Assembly (NCBI RefSeq): GCF_900637845.1
Contig: NZ_LR134439.1
Span: forward strand, 930,001-994,000
Direction: 5' to 3'
Length of the DNA stretch: 64,000 nucleotides
From: Erysipelothrix rhusiopathiae
Lineage (GTDB): Bacteria; Bacillota_I; Bacilli_A; Erysipelotrichales; Erysipelotrichaceae
In this document: positions 18,559 through 28,115 of the stretch, piece by piece
How the letters are laid out: the number at the start of each line of letters is the position of its first letter
How positions within the stretch are numbered: position 1 is the stretch's first letter
The notes under the pieces: generated by a model
The model's database searches: none
Told to the model about the DNA's origin: nothing
What the model saw: only the letters and a program-made list of their open reading frames with translations
Made by a program: the position numbers and the translations under genes

Positions 18559-20658
18559 TGTATTTGAAAAAGGTTTCTTTTCATTAAACCAATTATCATT
18601 GGGTACAACTCCAAGTGTTATTTCAAGATGTCCGCCACTCATGAGGGTCTCATGTCTTAAGACACAATCATGATAAGGCTCTCCATTATATCGAATCTCG
18701 CTTATAAAATTACATTGAGGAAGATTGTTGTGGGTGGTGATATTGAAGGTTTGACCGTTACTTAGATGGATCTGTGCTGAATCTAAAAGGGGTATTCCAA
18801 TAACATACTCTAAACTACCGGGACATACGGGATAGAAACCGAGAGCACTAAAGATATACCAAGCACTCATACTCCCGTTATCTTCGTCTCCTGGGAAACT
18901 GTTTGTAAAGCAATGTGTCATTAATTGTCGTAGTAAAACCTGACTTGAACTGGCTTTGTTTGCGTAGGTGTAAAGATAAGGGATGTGGAAGGATGGTTGA
19001 TTTGAGATTGCCATCTGTCCAAAATCAATTGCGGCCATTTCACTCATTTCATGTATTTCAAAACCGTAACTTCCTACATCAAAGGTTGGTTTTTGATTTA
19101 CGAGTTCATCTAGCTTTTGTGTAAACGGTATGGCTCCACCATAGAGGTTGATCAGTCCTTGGATGTCGTGGTAAACGCCAAAACTGTTTTGCCAAGCGGA
19201 TCCTTCTGTATACGCACCACCCCAACGATGACTGTTGAAGGGTTCTTCAAAGTTTCCGGATATATCACGAGGGCGCATGAAACCTATTTGAGAATCAAAA
19301 AGATTTTGGTAGTTATAGGATTGTTTAAGATAGGCCACTGCTTGCTCGGTTTTTCCACAATACCTTGCAACTTGCGCAATACAAAAGTCAGAGTAAGCAT
19401 TATCGAGGGTCTGATTGACACTTTCTCCATAGTGATTTGGTACATATCCATACCTTAGATAGTCGTTAACGGCACGGCGACCATAGTTTGAATTGGATGA
19501 TTCTTTAGATGATGCGTGAATCATAAGTTCAAGCAGTTGTTCACGATCTTCAGTTCCAATACCCTTTAAGATGGCATCACAGATTACGGCATCAATTAGT
19601 GTTCCTGGCATGAGTCCACGTTCATCTGGAGAAAGCCACTTGGGAAGATATCCCGTATGGTTTGCATGGTTTAGAAAACCTTTAAGGCTCAAAGCGTATT
19701 GATCATGATTAATTAAGCTCATAAGTGGAAAAACCGTTTTATATGTATCCCAAAAACCATTGTTTGTAACCATATAACCTACTTCAGTTTTTTGGGATAG
19801 TGTATTGTAATAACAAGGATTCATTGCTTCGTCATATTCATGAAATGTCATTGGGAATAAATGGGCACGATAAAGACAATGACGGAACATTTGGCTTTGT
19901 TGAGGATTGTGGTGGTCAAAACGAATGCGTCCAAGGTTTTGAGACCAAAGGGCAAAGGCATGATTATACATGGTATCAAAATCATCGCTTTCACGACTTT
20001 GGTTTCGGTGGGCTTGCTCGAGTGATTGATGTGAGAAGCTCGCATGGATTTGTAAGTGGTTGGAATCGGTTTGGAAAACATAAAAATCATTTACCTTAAT
20101 CAGCGTTCCGGGTTGATTTATTTTAAATACAAAATACATCTTAAGATTTGGGTCTTCACATCCTGAAGGGTTTGATACCCAACCCTCAAGGATTTGATTG
20201 TTCTGGGTCAATTGAATCTCATTGATGGCACTAAATGCAACCGAGATGGATTGTGGTCCTTGAAGTCGCATTGAAGCACCATACATTGAAGCTGTTAGTT
20301 CATTTGTGAGTTGGTATCTTGGACTGTAAAGTTTTAGATAATGGGGTTCAAAAACTGCTTCGTGCTTACGATATGTGGATTGAATATCATAAAGCGAACT
20401 TACACGTTGTTTACCAGAGAACGGACTGATTAACATCGATGAAAAATCACCCATCCAAGGACTGGGTTGATGTGTTACCCGAAAACCTTGGAAGGTTTCA
20501 GTTTCGGGATGAAACCACCAACTTCCCTTCGTACCATCCGTTTGGGGTGCGAAATAATTCATTCCAAAAGGTACCCCGGTATAGGGTAAAGCATTTCCTT
20601 TTGAGAAAGCGTGGTGATTTTCGGTACCAATGCGTGTATCAATATTGAGTGATTTCAT
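18544..20658 (-). CDS. GH92 alpha-mannosidase, cytoplasmic
   Basis: The enzyme of 704 residues belongs to GH92, calcium-dependent exo-alpha-mannosidases that trim alpha-1,2 or alpha-1,3/1,6 mannose. Hallmarks are DTRIGTENHHAF and GVPFGMN near the N-terminus, WDTYKTVFPL mid-protein, and GSMSAWYIFSALGFYPVCPG near residue 620. The start is set at 20658 (MKSLNIDTRIG) because AAAGGAG lies just upstream; a longer frame from 20706 overlaps the regulator. No signal peptide is present, unlike most GH92 enzymes of Bacteroides. It forms an operon with the GntR regulator (10-base gap) and is divergent from the GH125/GH38 genes. Confidence 0.9.
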   Translation of the reverse strand: MKSLNIDTRIGTENHHAFSKGNALPYTGVPFGMNYFAPQTDGTKGSWWFHPETETFQGFRVTHQPSPWMGDFSSMLISPFSGKQRVSSLYDIQSTYRKHEAVFEPHYLKLYSPRYQLTNELTASMYGASMRLQGPQSISVAFSAINEIQLTQNNQILEGWVSNPSGCEDPNLKMYFVFKINQPGTLIKVNDFYVFQTDSNHLQIHASFSHQSLEQAHRNQSRESDDFDTMYNHAFALWSQNLGRIRFDHHNPQQSQMFRHCLYRAHLFPMTFHEYDEAMNPCYYNTLSQKTEVGYMVTNNGFWDTYKTVFPLMSLINHDQYALSLKGFLNHANHTGYLPKWLSPDERGLMPGTLIDAVICDAILKGIGTEDREQLLELMIHASSKESSNSNYGRRAVNDYLRYGYVPNHYGESVNQTLDNAYSDFCIAQVARYCGKTEQAVAYLKQSYNYQNLFDSQIGFMRPRDISGNFEEPFNSHRWGGAYTEGSAWQNSFGVYHDIQGLINLYGGAIPFTQKLDELVNQKPTFDVGSYGFEIHEMSEMAAIDFGQMAISNQPSFHIPYLYTYANKASSSQVLLRQLMTHCFTNSFPGDEDNGSMSAWYIFSALGFYPVCPGSLEYVIGIPLLDSAQIHLSNGQTFNITTHNNLPQCNFISEIRYNGEPYHDCVLRHETLMSGGHLEITLGVVPNDNWFNEKKPFSNTKKHK

Positions 20659-20668
20659 AAGATCTCCT

Positions 20669-21697
20669 TTAATCGGTTGATTTTCGTTTGATAAGGCTGA
20701 CGTCAAGGACTTGTCGGGATATGGGATGACTTGGGTTTTGAATGCGTGAAAGCAACTCAGACATGGCTACACGTCCAATTTCTTCGAAATTTTGGGCGAT
20801 TGTTGTTAAGGGGGGATCAACATAGGCACTTGCCTGTGTATTATCAAACCCAACAATCTTCACGTCTTGTGGAATAAGGAATCCAAGGTGTTTAAGTTCG
20901 GTCATAAGGGTTAAGGCTAGAATATCGTTACCGCAAACTAGCCCACAATGTTTGGATTGAAGTTGTTTAATGAATCCAGGATCTAAGGTTCGATTTGATT
21001 GAGACCACAAAATTGGATTTTGATGGGTATAGTCGGATGATTCTGAAAGTGCTCTTAAGTAACCGAAGTAACGCGTTCGAATTGAGGATACATTTTCAAT
21101 ATCTTCCGAAGTCACAAACAAGACTTCGTCAACACCTTGTTCCATTAAGTGCTTGGTTGCTTCATAACCGCCCTGGTCGTTGTTTGAAACAACCGTTGTT
21201 ATCGGCATACCGGATACTTCCTTGTCTAAAATTACGACAGGGATGTTTCGTGCATAAAGGGTAAAGACAGCCTCGAGAGCATCGTGATTATCGATAGGAT
21301 AAAAAATTACCCCAGCATAATCATCGTATTGTGTCTCTAAATCATATCGTTGAATATGCAAACGATAGGGCGTTCCTTGAAGCGCTTGAAGCATACCCGA
21401 TGTATAATCTCCGAAATTTGAAGCGTCAGGGAAGGGCATCATAAAGAGTAAATCAAAGACATCTTCGGATGTCTTTTTCGTATTTGTTTCTGCTACAAAA
21501 CTTCCTTTACCCTGAACACGATAAATCAAACCATCTTGTTCTAGCTCGTTCAATGCGCGTTTTGAGGTAATCCGACTTACTCCGTAAGTGGTGGAAAGTT
21601 CCAGTTCAGTCGGAAGTTGACTGTTTACCGATAAGGTTCCGTTCATGATATCGCGTTGGATATCGTTTTTTATTTTTTCATACAAGGGTTTTGTCAT
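20669..21697 (-). CDS. GntR-family regulator with LacI-type sensor domain (AraR-like)
   Basis: The 342-residue protein joins an N-terminal GntR winged helix (about 1-70; SQLPTELELSTTYGVSRITSKRAL) to a C-terminal periplasmic-binding-protein-like domain (about 85-340; KIVGFDNTQASAYVDPPLTTIAQ). This architecture matches AraR. It probably represses the mannose-glycan locus by binding TGATATATCA palindromes in the divergent intergenic region and is released by a mannose-containing sugar. It is the first gene of the leftward operon with the GH92 gene. The effector is inferred from the neighbours. Confidence 0.88.
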   Translation of the reverse strand: MTKPLYEKIKNDIQRDIMNGTLSVNSQLPTELELSTTYGVSRITSKRALNELEQDGLIYRVQGKGSFVAETNTKKTSEDVFDLLFMMPFPDASNFGDYTSGMLQALQGTPYRLHIQRYDLETQYDDYAGVIFYPIDNHDALEAVFTLYARNIPVVILDKEVSGMPITTVVSNNDQGGYEATKHLMEQGVDEVLFVTSEDIENVSSIRTRYFGYLRALSESSDYTHQNPILWSQSNRTLDPGFIKQLQSKHCGLVCGNDILALTLMTELKHLGFLIPQDVKIVGFDNTQASAYVDPPLTTIAQNFEEIGRVAMSELLSRIQNPSHPISRQVLDVSLIKRKSTD

Positions 21698-21718
21698 GTT
21701 TTAAGACCTCTATCTAGT

Positions 21719-21728
21719 TGATATATCA
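21719..21728. promoter_or_regulatory. Palindromic operator 1 (TGATATATCA)
   Basis: A perfect 10-bp palindrome 22 bases upstream of the GntR gene start. The identical site recurs at 21855 and a near copy at 21814, so the regulator likely controls both directions. Confidence 0.6.
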
Positions 21729-21813
21729 TATCGAAATTATAGCATGTTTAAGCCTTAAATCAATCCTGTAAAAGGTACATAAAAACCTATAATTTGTTCG
21801 TTATTAAATATGT

Positions 21814-21823
21814 TGGTATATCA
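21814..21823. promoter_or_regulatory. Near-palindromic operator 2 (TGGTATATCA)
   Basis: One base away from the perfect palindrome, placed in the middle of the divergent region. Confidence 0.45.
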
Positions 21824-21834
21824 TACAATGATTG

Positions 21835-21849
21835 TGTAAACGGTAATCA
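21835..21849 (+). promoter_or_regulatory. Catabolite-response-element-like site
   Basis: TGTAAACGGTAATCA matches the first 12 positions of TGWAARCGNWWWCA and then ends one base late. It lies between two operators, 29 bases before the GH125 gene. Its presence suggests CcpA repression of this locus, as reported for the pneumococcal N-glycan locus. Confidence 0.5.
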
Positions 21850-21854
21850 TAAAA

Positions 21855-21864
21855 TGATATATCA
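21855..21864. promoter_or_regulatory. Palindromic operator 3 (TGATATATCA)
   Basis: A perfect copy of the palindrome ending 13 bases before the GH125 start codon and next to its AGGAGG site. Confidence 0.6.
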
Positions 21865-21877
21865 ACCAGGAGGGTTT

Positions 21878-23173
21878 ATGACAACTTACAATACGGTACC
21901 GAAGTCAGTAGATAAACTGATTCGCGACATTCAGACGCAATGTGGTGAAGAACACAAATCATGGGGAGAAGTGTTTGAAAATGTTTTTTCAAACACATTG
22001 CTCACGACTGTTAAACGCATTTCAGATGAGGACACTTTTGTTTTAACGGGTGATATACCCGCGATGTGGTTACGAGATTCTACAGCGCAGATTCGCCCTT
22101 ATTTAGTTCTAGCGAACGAAGATGAATCCATTAAAAAGATGATTTTAGGTCTTATCAATCGTCAAATTTTCTGCATTAATCACGAGCCGTATGCGAATGC
22201 ATTTAATGAAACGGAAAATGGAGCAGGTCACCAAACGGATAATACTTACATGACACCTTTTATTTGGGAACGTAAATATGAGATTGATTCCTTATGCTAT
22301 CCGATTCAATTGTCATATCTCTATTACCAAACAACTCAAGATTCAAGTGTATTCAGTGATGCCTATACTCAAGCGGTTCGATCAATTTTAGATGTATGGG
22401 AAACAGAACAAAATCATGAATCATCCCCATATACCTTCACACGACCAACAGATCGTCCTGAAGATACCTTAACGAATGAAGGTCGAGGAACACCGGTTGC
22501 TTATACCGGGATGACATGGTCTGGGTTTAGACCGAGTGATGATGCCTGTGAATATCACTATCTCGTACCATCTAATATGTTTGCGGTTGTAGTTTTGGAA
22601 TACATCGAAGAGATTTACTCCCAAGTTTTAAGCGATCTAGAAATTGTAGAACGAGCACAAAAACTACGCAATGAAATTAAAAAGGGTATTGAATCTTTTG
22701 CTGTTGTGGATACGGACTTTGGTTCGGTTTATGCCTATGAGGTAGATGGATTGGGAAATGCGAGTTTAATTGATGATCCCAATGTTCCTTCGCTATTAGC
22801 AGCACCTTATCTGGGTTATTGCGCATGGGATGATCCTATATATCTTCGTACGCGTAATCACATTTTAAGTCCTTCAAACCGATATTTTGAATCGGGTACA
22901 TTTGCATCAGGATGCGGAAGTTCCCATACACCGAAAGGTTACATTTGGCCGATTGCACTAGCAATCGAGGGCTTGACCACACCAAATCAAGAAGCGAAAA
23001 AACAAATCTTAGATACTTTAGTTAAGACAGATGGTGGCACCAAAATGATGCATGAAAGTTTCAACGTAGAAGATCCAACACAATATACACGTGAATGGTT
23101 CTCTTGGGCGAACATGATGTTTTGTGAATTGGTCATGGACTACTTTGGAATTCGTGTTGGAAAGGAAGTTTAG
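21878..23173 (+). CDS. GH125 exo-alpha-1,6-mannosidase
   Basis: The 431-residue enzyme belongs to GH125, metal-independent inverting alpha-1,6-mannosidases that act on the N-glycan core. Conserved segments are IPAMWLRDSTAQIRPY (about residue 55), SCGSSHTPKGYIWPIAL-like residues near 350, and MMHESFNVEDPTQYTREWFS near 390. The ATG at 21878 has AGGAGG; the frame extends further upstream to 21794, but that start would cover the operators. There is no signal peptide. It starts the rightward operon of the mannose locus, with the GH38 gene 3 bases downstream. Confidence 0.9.
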   Translation: MTTYNTVPKSVDKLIRDIQTQCGEEHKSWGEVFENVFSNTLLTTVKRISDEDTFVLTGDIPAMWLRDSTAQIRPYLVLANEDESIKKMILGLINRQIFCINHEPYANAFNETENGAGHQTDNTYMTPFIWERKYEIDSLCYPIQLSYLYYQTTQDSSVFSDAYTQAVRSILDVWETEQNHESSPYTFTRPTDRPEDTLTNEGRGTPVAYTGMTWSGFRPSDDACEYHYLVPSNMFAVVVLEYIEEIYSQVLSDLEIVERAQKLRNEIKKGIESFAVVDTDFGSVYAYEVDGLGNASLIDDPNVPSLLAAPYLGYCAWDDPIYLRTRNHILSPSNRYFESGTFASGCGSSHTPKGYIWPIALAIEGLTTPNQEAKKQILDTLVKTDGGTKMMHESFNVEDPTQYTREWFSWANMMFCELVMDYFGIRVGKEV

Positions 23174-23176
23174 ACG

Positions 23177-25855
23177 ATGAAAAAAATTGTACATATTATA
23201 TCCCATAGTCACTGGGATCGTGAATGGTATTTGCCTTATGAACAACATCATATGCGTTTAATCGAACTTATTGATGACCTTTTGGACCTGTTTAAGACAG
23301 ACCCTGAGTTTAAAAGTTTTCATTTAGATGGGCAAACCATACCTCTTGATGATTACTTAGCGGTTCGACCACACCGACGTCAAGAAGTTCTTGATGCGAC
23401 ACAAACTGGAAAATTAAAAATAGGACCCTTCTATATTCTCCAAGATGATTTCTTAATCAGTTCTGAAGCGAATACGCGCAACATGTTAGTAGGGCTTGAT
23501 GAAAGTAAACAATGGGGAAACCCAGTCATGTTGGGTTATTTTCCGGATACCTTTGGAAACATGGGACAAGCGCCACAACTAATGAAACAAGCAGACATTC
23601 ATGCAGTGGCATACGGTCGCGGCGTTAAGACAACTGGGTTTAATAATGTGGTTGTGGATGAGACCTATGTTTCAAATTATTCTGAACTGATGTGGGAAGG
23701 TGCAGACAAAACTGAAATCTTCAGTATTTTGTTTGCGAACTGGTATAGCAATGGTAATGAAATTCCTGTTGAAAAAAAGGCAGCCCAAGAATTTTGGAAT
23801 GAAAAGCTTGCGGATGTTGAGAAGTATGCGTCCACGCGTCATCTACTCATGATGAACGGTGTGGATCATCAACCTGTTCAAAAAAATGTTACAGAAGCCA
23901 TTCGTCTTGCAAATGAACTGTATCCCGACTATGAGTTTATTCACAGTAATTTTGATGATTATCTTGAAGCTGTTACTTCAGAATTGCCGGATGATTTGGG
24001 ACGAGTCAAAGGAGAACTCACAAGTCAGGAAACGGATGGATGGTATACGCTTGCGAATACATCTTCTTCACGTGTTTATTTGAAACAAAAAAATACGGAA
24101 GTACAAAACTTGCTTGAATTGGTAGCAGAGCCCCTAGCTACAATGGCCATGGTAACAGACTATCCACATGAAACACTGCGTTATGCGTGGAAGACATTGA
24201 TGCAAAATCATCCGCATGACAGTATTTGTGGTTGTTCTGTTGATGCAGTTCATCGACAAATGATGACGCGTTTTGAAAATGCTGAAGAAGTTGGAATTTA
24301 TGTTAGAGATCTAGCATTGGATCACTTAGAAAAACGAATTGATACTTCGATGTTCCCCGAGAACAGTCGTCCCTTTACTCTTTTTAATACCCTAGGAATC
24401 AAACGGCATGAAACGGTCACAATAACACTTGAATGGGATCGTTTAGATTTCAATCGTGAAAAGCCAAACGAGCTGTATAAAGAACTTGAAAACAAAGTTT
24501 TACCTCCCTTATGTGTTCTTGATGAAGAAGGAAATAAAGTACAGGCAGAAATATTAGACTCATGGGTACAGTTTGATTATGACTTACCGAAAGATGGTTT
24601 CCGTGTTCCTCATATGTCCAAACGCATTAAGGTGAGACTATCTTGTGAACTTCCTGCATTAAGTTGGAAGACATTGGCTCTTGCGGAAGGTGAAAATGCA
24701 GTCACACAAACAGAACCGATTGAATCAAATATTTTAGAAAACCAGTTTCTAAAAGTAAGTATTCACGAAAATGGGACAGTGGATGTTTATGACAAGACAA
24801 ATCATAAATCGTATTTAGATGTCTTTTATTACGATGATGCTGGAGATATTGGGAACGAATACATTTTTAAACAACCTTATGGCGACCAAGCGATAAGCAG
24901 CCGCAATGCACATGCAACGGTTGAAGAAATTGAACGCAGCCATCTGATCCAACGTGTTGCAATGACTCAAAATCTTGAGATACCCGTGAGTGCAGACGAA
25001 ATGTTACTGCATGAACAAATCTCAGTTACAGAAATGCGTCAGCGCACGGCTAAACGTAGTTTGGTAACTGCAATACTTCCAATTACTACAGAATTCACAT
25101 TGGAAGCAAACAGTCCTGTATTACAAATCGATACGAAATTTACAAATGAAATGAAAGATCACCGCTTGCGTGCATGTTTTGATGTCGGGTTTAAGACAAC
25201 ACATCATCAAGCTGAAAGTATTTATGAAGTTGTAACACGCCCGAATGCCGTAAGTAAATCGTGGGAAAATCCTTCGAATCCACAACACCAACAAGCTTTC
25301 TGCGGTTTGTATACACACGGTCAAGGGGTGGTAGTGGGGAATGTTGGGTTGAACGAATATGAAATTGTGAATAATGACACGATCACTGTGACCTTACTTC
25401 GAAGTGTAGGGGAAATGGGAGACTGGGGATATTTCCCAACACCTGAAGCACAATGTTTGGGAACGCATCACACAACCCTTTATCTCGCATGTCATAACGA
25501 TACGGATCGTATTGAAACCTATCAAACCGTTAAAGCAAAACAAGTTGGATTCCAAGTGAAGCAATGTAATCATCACATGGGAACCTTTGCTCCTACACAT
25601 ACATACCTAAACGTAAAGAGTCAACAAATGTGGATGACTGCTTTAAAACGTAAAGAGCATGGGAAAGACCCTATCCTACGTTTATACAATATGGAATCAG
25701 AGCGATATGATCAGTTAGAGCTGTCTTTAGATAATCATACCGTAATGAAATCAGATGTCTTAGAACGCGACAAAGGTGATTTTGATGGCGTAATCAAACC
25801 TGCGGAAATAATAACCCTTCGTTTTAAAGAGGAGGCATGTGATGAAGCCAACTGA
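23177..25855 (+). CDS. GH38 alpha-mannosidase (MngB-like)
   Basis: The 892-residue zinc-dependent retaining alpha-mannosidase has no signal peptide. HSHWDREW at the N-terminus holds zinc ligands H12 and D14; GYFPDTFGNMGQAPQL contains the predicted nucleophile Asp. A helical domain (about 270-380) and C-terminal beta domains follow. It resembles bacterial MngB and streptococcal GH38, which cleave alpha-1,3-mannose or mannosyl-glycerate. With GH92 and GH125 it can take apart high-mannose arms in the cytoplasm. Its 3' end overlaps the GH1 gene by 14 bases and ends in TGA, which shows that TGA is a stop codon here. Confidence 0.9.
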   Translation: MKKIVHIISHSHWDREWYLPYEQHHMRLIELIDDLLDLFKTDPEFKSFHLDGQTIPLDDYLAVRPHRRQEVLDATQTGKLKIGPFYILQDDFLISSEANTRNMLVGLDESKQWGNPVMLGYFPDTFGNMGQAPQLMKQADIHAVAYGRGVKTTGFNNVVVDETYVSNYSELMWEGADKTEIFSILFANWYSNGNEIPVEKKAAQEFWNEKLADVEKYASTRHLLMMNGVDHQPVQKNVTEAIRLANELYPDYEFIHSNFDDYLEAVTSELPDDLGRVKGELTSQETDGWYTLANTSSSRVYLKQKNTEVQNLLELVAEPLATMAMVTDYPHETLRYAWKTLMQNHPHDSICGCSVDAVHRQMMTRFENAEEVGIYVRDLALDHLEKRIDTSMFPENSRPFTLFNTLGIKRHETVTITLEWDRLDFNREKPNELYKELENKVLPPLCVLDEEGNKVQAEILDSWVQFDYDLPKDGFRVPHMSKRIKVRLSCELPALSWKTLALAEGENAVTQTEPIESNILENQFLKVSIHENGTVDVYDKTNHKSYLDVFYYDDAGDIGNEYIFKQPYGDQAISSRNAHATVEEIERSHLIQRVAMTQNLEIPVSADEMLLHEQISVTEMRQRTAKRSLVTAILPITTEFTLEANSPVLQIDTKFTNEMKDHRLRACFDVGFKTTHHQAESIYEVVTRPNAVSKSWENPSNPQHQQAFCGLYTHGQGVVVGNVGLNEYEIVNNDTITVTLLRSVGEMGDWGYFPTPEAQCLGTHHTTLYLACHNDTDRIETYQTVKAKQVGFQVKQCNHHMGTFAPTHTYLNVKSQQMWMTALKRKEHGKDPILRLYNMESERYDQLELSLDNHTVMKSDVLERDKGDFDGVIKPAEIITLRFKEEACDEAN

Positions 25856-27233
25856 TGATTTAAAACTGCCTAAAGATTTTTGGTTTGGCGCGGCTGCATC
25901 TGCTCCTCAAACAGAAGGTGCTTCAGATGTAGATGGAAAAAGCCCAAGCACCTGGGACATGTGGCACAGATTAGAACCAGAACGCTTTGATCTTGAAATG
26001 GGCCCAAATCAAACCAGTGATGTCTACCATCATTACCGTGACGATGTGAAACGTATGCAAGCGATGAAACTTAATTCATACCGTACTTCCATAGCATGGA
26101 CGCGTCTTTTGCCAGATGGTAAAACGTTGAATCCGAAAGCCGTCGCATTTTATCGAGACTATTTCAAGACAATGCGAGATGGAGGCATTGAACCAGTCAT
26201 CAATCTCTTTCACTTTGATATGCCTTGGTGGCTCATGGAAAAAGGCGGATGGGAATATGAAGGTGTCAGTGATGCATTTGCTTATTATGCTTCGGTATGC
26301 GTAGAAACCTTTGGAGATTTGGTGACGTATTGGACGACATTTAATGAACCGATTGTTCATGTGGAGTGCAGTTATCTGTATGGATATCATTATCCCGCAA
26401 TCCATGATTTTAAAAAGGCAATCTACGCAGGATATCAAACGATTTTAGCGCACGCTAAAGCAATTGAAGCAATGCGTACTCTAAATCCAAAATTGAAACT
26501 GGGTACAATCCTTAATTTAACGCCTGTCTATGGTAAAAGTGATCAAATAGCGGATGTGAAAGCACGAGAAGCAGCGGATTTACTGAATACTAAGAGCTTT
26601 CTTGACGGCATGGTGCTTGGAACGTTTTCAGAACCCCTGCTTGATTTACTACGCGAACAAGATTTAATGCCGGATACAAACGCTGAAGATCTAAAAATTA
26701 TTTCAAACGTTAGCCTTGATTTTATTGGTGTTAATTATTATCAACCGCGTCGCGTTAAAGCACCAACGACTTCAAAAACACCTGCACAAGATCCGGAAGA
26801 TCTCTACATTCCGTATCTATGGCCAGACCGTAAAATGAATCCTTATCGTGGTTGGGAGATCTATCCAGAAGCCTTAAGTGATATAGCGACACTTATTAAA
26901 GACTCGTACCATAATATCCCATGGTACTTATCTGAAAATGGAATGGGTGTTGCGGATGAAATGCGATTTGTTGATGAAAACGGAACGATTCAAGACGATT
27001 ATCGTATTGAGTTTATTTACGATCACCTCAAGGTCTTAGAACAGGCTATTGCTGATGGTGCGAATTGTTTTGGATACCATCTATGGACCTTTGTGGACTG
27101 TTGGTCTTGGCTTAACGGATATCGAAATCGTTATGGATTTTATCGCATTGATTTAAAAACGCAGAAACGATACGCAAAACAAAGTAGTTATTGGATGCGT
27201 GATCTGATTTCATACCATCAAAAGGGGGAGTAA
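25842..27233 (+). CDS. GH1 family beta-glycosidase
   Basis: The 463-residue protein is a GH1 enzyme with acid/base E169 in TTFNEP and nucleophile E365 in YLSENGMG. The ATG at 25842 is chosen over the GTG at 25839 because of spacing from GGAGG. It overlaps the GH38 gene. In this setting its job may be to split the Man-beta-1,4-GlcNAc core, or a beta-glucoside or phospho-beta-glucoside. The typical phospho-glycosidase residues were not verified. It has no signal peptide. Confidence 0.88.
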   Translation: MKPTDDLKLPKDFWFGAAASAPQTEGASDVDGKSPSTWDMWHRLEPERFDLEMGPNQTSDVYHHYRDDVKRMQAMKLNSYRTSIAWTRLLPDGKTLNPKAVAFYRDYFKTMRDGGIEPVINLFHFDMPWWLMEKGGWEYEGVSDAFAYYASVCVETFGDLVTYWTTFNEPIVHVECSYLYGYHYPAIHDFKKAIYAGYQTILAHAKAIEAMRTLNPKLKLGTILNLTPVYGKSDQIADVKAREAADLLNTKSFLDGMVLGTFSEPLLDLLREQDLMPDTNAEDLKIISNVSLDFIGVNYYQPRRVKAPTTSKTPAQDPEDLYIPYLWPDRKMNPYRGWEIYPEALSDIATLIKDSYHNIPWYLSENGMGVADEMRFVDENGTIQDDYRIEFIYDHLKVLEQAIADGANCFGYHLWTFVDCWSWLNGYRNRYGFYRIDLKTQKRYAKQSSYWMRDLISYHQKGE

Positions 27234-27236
27234 ATC

Positions 27237-28115
27237 ATGAAATATTTTGTGTTTGATTGGGGTGGAACCTCTGTGAAATATGCACTTTGGGATGAAGAAA
27301 CCTTAAGTGATCACGGTGCATTTAAAACACCTAAAACTTGGGAAAACATGAAACTTGAGATGTTAGAACGCGTTAAACCTTATCAGGACAAAGTCGCAGG
27401 AATTGCGATATCTTCACCAGGAAGCGTCGATATTCAACGAGGGATTATCGGTGGTCTAAGTGCAATCGATTATATTCATAATTTTGAAATTGTGGAGGAA
27501 ATGGAAACATTATTTGGCTTACCGGTAAGTATTGAAAATGATGCGAACTGTGCTGCGCTTGCGGAAAGTTGGCGTGGTGTCGCTAAAGATTTAAAGAACA
27601 TCTTGTTTGTTGTAATTGGAACAGGTATCGGTGGTGCAGTAATTGTTGATGGAAGCTTACAACGCGGATCACAGCGATTTGCAGGTGAATTTGGATGCAT
27701 GGTTTTTGATGGTGTAAATACGTGGAGTATGGCGGGAACTGCTGTTCACATGGCTGAACGTTACTGTGTACGTAAAGGTCTTGAGAAGGATGCTGTATCG
27801 GGGGAAGAAGTATTTAACCGAGCTGATCATGATCCGATTGCTTCAGAAGAAGTTAATAATTTTTATGATTCACTTGCTCTTGGTCTCTACAATCTTCAAT
27901 TCACCCTAGACCCTGATTGTATTGTTTTAGGCGGTGGAGTTTCAAAGTATTCAGAATTAATCCCAGAATTAAACCGTCGTATTAAAAATCTTTTAAAAGC
28001 AGCACAACTTGAAAATCTGAATATCAATCTTAAAGCTTGTGCATACCATAATGATGCGAACTTAATCGGAGCTGTCGCATCACACTTAAGTCAAGAAGGG
28101 GGATCAAAATCATGA
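27237..28115 (+). CDS. ROK-family sugar kinase (copy 1)
   Basis: The 292-residue protein begins with FDWGGTSVKYALWDE, a slightly unusual phosphate-1 loop with FDWGG in place of the common DIGGT. It contains GIAISSPGSVD, the catalytic-Asp segment IENDANCAAL and IGTGIGGAV. The ROK zinc cluster (CxCGxxGCxE) is absent. It follows the GH1 gene by 3 bases and its TGA overlaps the next ATG. It should phosphorylate a monosaccharide freed by the upstream glycosidases, such as mannose, GlcNAc or glucose. Which sugar goes to which of the two kinases is unknown. Confidence 0.85.
   Translation: MKYFVFDWGGTSVKYALWDEETLSDHGAFKTPKTWENMKLEMLERVKPYQDKVAGIAISSPGSVDIQRGIIGGLSAIDYIHNFEIVEEMETLFGLPVSIENDANCAALAESWRGVAKDLKNILFVVIGTGIGGAVIVDGSLQRGSQRFAGEFGCMVFDGVNTWSMAGTAVHMAERYCVRKGLEKDAVSGEEVFNRADHDPIASEEVNNFYDSLALGLYNLQFTLDPDCIVLGGGVSKYSELIPELNRRIKNLLKAAQLENLNINLKACAYHNDANLIGAVASHLSQEGGSKS

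Noticed and set aside
19117-19458. 113-codon open frame on the plus strand inside the GH92 gene
   Set aside because: It is a shadow of the minus-strand GH92 gene with no start signals and no recognisable protein features.
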